Program-made: the position numbers and the translations under genes | Part shown: piece after piece, positions 62,201-64,000 of the stretch | Numbering within the stretch: the first letter of the stretch is position 1 | How the letters are laid out: the number at the start of each line of letters is the position of its first letter | Notes under the pieces: model-generated | What the model was told of the DNA's origin: nothing | Databases searched by the model: none | Seen by the model: the letters and a program-made list of their open reading frames with translations, nothing else | Assembly: GCA_905221605.1 (NCBI GenBank) | Contig: CAJNDS010002024.1 | Coordinates: 327,501-391,500, forward strand | Length of the DNA: 64,000 bases | Direction: 5' to 3' | Source: Symbiodinium natans | Taxonomy: Eukaryota > Sar > Dinophyceae > Suessiales > Symbiodiniaceae

Positions 62201-62539
62201 CTAGGATGGCCCTTGAAGCACTCAGAAAATGTCACTAAACATGATCCTGTTGAACACGAGATGGGAGAATAATGAAATATCCCAGGGGCCTGCCAAGTTT
62301 AGAACTTAGGGTTTAGGGTTGAGGGTTTAAGGGTTCGTGGATTAGGGCTTCCTGACAATAAGGAGTGACGAGGGCTAAACATGGGAGGTTGCACAAAGGG
62401 TCATTTTTGAAGAGTTGCTGTAAAAAAGCAAACACGCGTATAGGGGCTTATGGGGGGTTTGTTTTTTTGGTTTGGGAGCAAGTTCAATCCCTAAACCGTT
62501 TGGGTGCATCCTGAGTAAGTGAAGTCCTAGCCCCTACAA

Positions 62540-62642
62540 ACGTAAGCCCTAAACCCTAAACCCTAAACCCTAAACCCTAAACCCTAAGCCCTAAGCCCTA
62601 AACCCTAAACCTAAACCCTAAACCCTAAGCCCTAAACCCTAC
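62540..62642 (-). repeat. CCCTAAA array
   Basis: About fourteen units. Confidence 0.9.
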
Positions 62643-62670
62643 TTCCAGGAGTCGGGTGTGTGCATGCAAC

Positions 62671-62790
62671 CCCTTGGTTTACGAAAATGGGGGGGGACCC
62701 CCCCAAAATAAACCCGGAAATAGTAGGATTCCCTAGTAATAAGGACCCCAATAGGGTACCCTATGATGTCGGAACCCCCCCATCTCTACC
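62671..62790. mobile_element. Family D element
   Basis: CCTTGGTTTACGAAAATGGG left; GGACCCCCCCAAAATAAACC and GGGTACCCTATG further in. The right end is unclear. Confidence 0.6.
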
Positions 62791-63204
62791 CTGGCCCTAG
62801 ACCTTAAACCCTAACCCCGTAGTCCATATCTCTTCTTTCCTGAATCCCTCGCACATCCGTGAGTCTATCTAGGATGGCCCTTAAAAGCCTCTGAAAAGCA
62901 TTCCTAAATATGATCCTCTTAAGCCCCAAAAGGGAAAATATAAATGTCCCAAGGGCATATCTAGCTATGGCCTTGAAGGGAGGGGCGGAGGGGCCTTTTT
63001 CATCCGCGTTGTTTAGGGTGCAAGGGCTTGGGATGGGCTTGGGGATAGGGGTGTCCCGGTGTCCCCCAGATTGCGTAGCCACCCCAACTAGGGCTCCCCC
63101 CTCGCCTTCACCTTTGCGGGTTTAGGTCCCTTGCTTTCTGATCGCGCTCTTGTCTTGTGATGTCTGTTTGGGCTGGGGGAGTGTCAGTGAAGCACGCAAC
63201 CTAG

Positions 63205-63312
63205 TTCAACCCCAAACCCCAAACCCCAAACCCTAACCCCTAAACCCCAAACCCCAAACCCCAAACCCCAAACCCCAAACCCCAAACCCCAAACCCTAAA
63301 CCCTAAACCTTA
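63205..63312 (-). repeat. CCCCAAA array
   Basis: About thirteen units, ending in CCCTAAA just before a proposed acceptor. Confidence 0.92.
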
Positions 63313-63329
63313 AGCGATTCAGGACCAAG

Positions 63330-63546
63330 GGGCAGCTTGGTGTCAATGGCCACCGCAGTGTTGATGAAGCGGCAGGAGATCACCTGCACCATCATCACCT
63401 TGGCATCGAGGTTCAGCTCCTTAGTAGCCCAGAAACCAAGTTACAATGAGGGCACCCTTTTTGGGGTTGGACCCCCCAAAAAACGGGAAAAGGGCACCGC
63501 CGGGCTACCAAGCCTCTGCAGTGAAGGGCAGTGCCAAAGTGCCTTG
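63330..63546 (+). CDS. Two exons separated by a family E element
   Basis: Exon 63330-63423 (GHRSVDEAAGDHLHHHHLGI, then EVQLL) follows ACCAAG and ends TTA|GTAGCCCAG. The intron 63424-63512 (89 bp) is exactly a family E element ending GGGCTACCAAG. Exon 63513-63546 reads SAVKGSAKVP and ends TTG|GTAGCCCAG, the start of a second family E element. Phases agree (1+2). A competing frame (MATAVLMKRQEITCTIITL) is also open in the first exon. Start and downstream exons not found. Confidence 0.42.
63419..63513. mobile_element. Family E element acting as an intron
   Basis: CCTTAGTAGCCCAGAAACC and CACCGCCGGGCTACCAAG ends; CCCTTTTTGGGGTTGGACCC core. Confidence 0.85.
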
Positions 63547-63832
63547 GTAGCCCAGTAACCATATTATAATCCAAAGCCCTTGTGGACGACGTCTTTGTCC
63601 CCTTATACCAATATTAAGCCCTTCGTAGCCTGAAACTCTACATAAGCTAACATAATGGCAAAATAGGTTATTCTCCTGGACGACAGTCTCCAAAAAATTT
63701 GTCTGCGCTGGCCAGAGTCTAATTTCTTGTTTAATAAATACTTCTTATCACAAGGCTATAGACCCTTTTCCCTTCTTTGGGGGTTCTGGGTTCCCTTATA
63801 AAGTAACAAACCCAACAAAGCGGTGCCCTGGA
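63541..63832. mobile_element. Second family E element, enlarged
   Basis: GCCTTGGTAGCCCAGTAACC left; TTCCCTTATAAAGTAACAAA and AAAGCGGTGCCC on the right, in inverted orientation. About 200 bp of unrelated DNA lies inside. A minus ORF right of it (63996-63796) is open to the window edge and could be an exon. Confidence 0.55.
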
Positions 63833-64000
63833 GAGCTCAGGGCCTGAAAGCTCCGAATCTCGCGCTTTCCAACCTCCGTACACAACGGGGCCCACCGAAA
63901 CAAGGAACTGCCCCCCCCCAAAAGCCCTTCAGCAAAAGAAACCGGTCGGCAACGGGCTGCTTCCAGTAGATTTTCTTTGTTTCTTCCGGCCCGCACCCGC

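Noticed and set aside
1-64000. The window as a chromosome end (telomere)
   Set aside because: The first bases are TTTAGGG-oriented, arrays occur throughout in both orientations, and neither edge is a terminal array.

Overview
The window reads as nuclear DNA of a microbial eukaryote, most plausibly an alveolate of the dinoflagellate lineage. It has no bacterial-type operons, a U6 snRNA-like gene, many very short introns, and telomere-type heptamers (TTTAGGG/CCCTAAA, as in plants, many algae, dinoflagellates and chromerids) scattered as dozens of interstitial arrays in both orientations. No database could be searched, so the taxon is an inference.

Three kinds of sequence are interleaved. (1) Heptamer arrays and their variants (TTTGGGG, CCCTTAAA, CCCTATAAA, CCCCAAA, degenerate forms) recur every few hundred bases. 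(2) Short inverted-terminal-repeat elements of 80-250 bp, MITE-like, fall into about ten families, called A-J here. (3) Short GC-richer unique islands lie between them. Many islands can be joined into spliced reading frames, on both strands, by GT-AG junctions.

The main result is that many element copies behave as introns. Families A, C and E carry GT and AG just inside their terminal repeats. Where the flanking frames are open, removing the element joins two frames in phase. The best case is the minus-strand gene at 58873-59461: ATG to stop, with one intron a family C element and the other a family A element. Others are at 3737-3963, 6330-7034, 18782-19107, 26142-26461, 32394-32749, 42482-42816, 57260-58397, 60416-60781 and 63330-63546. 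Further introns consist mostly of heptamers, often TTTAGGG at the donor side and CCCTAAA at the acceptor side, so they could fold as hairpins (6450-6559, 14016-14307, 9337-9792). Arrays also sit inside elements at precise points, in one case exactly three heptamers.

Layout. 0-5 kb: arrays with a few exon-like islands. 5-15.3 kb: densest tentative gene models, mostly minus strand. 15.3-26 kb: elements, arrays, a 324-bp G tract, scattered exons. 26.8-29.1 kb: an AT-rich 2.25 kb element with inverted ends. 29-36 kb: exons, and a minus-strand gene with a histone-fold-like segment beside an 0.8 kb minisatellite. 36-48 kb: long ORFs, U6, large arrays, a three-exon gene. 48-57 kb: mostly repeats. 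57-61 kb: the clearest introner-bearing genes. 61-64 kb: arrays and a gene split by family E elements.

Caution: all gene models come from reading by eye. GC-rich islands are often open in several frames, and free choice of GT/AG sites makes chaining easy. Phase agreement, start and stop codons, and element boundaries coinciding with splice sites are the supporting evidence. RNA-seq is the decisive test. Apart from U6 and the histone-fold segment, no protein family could be named with confidence.
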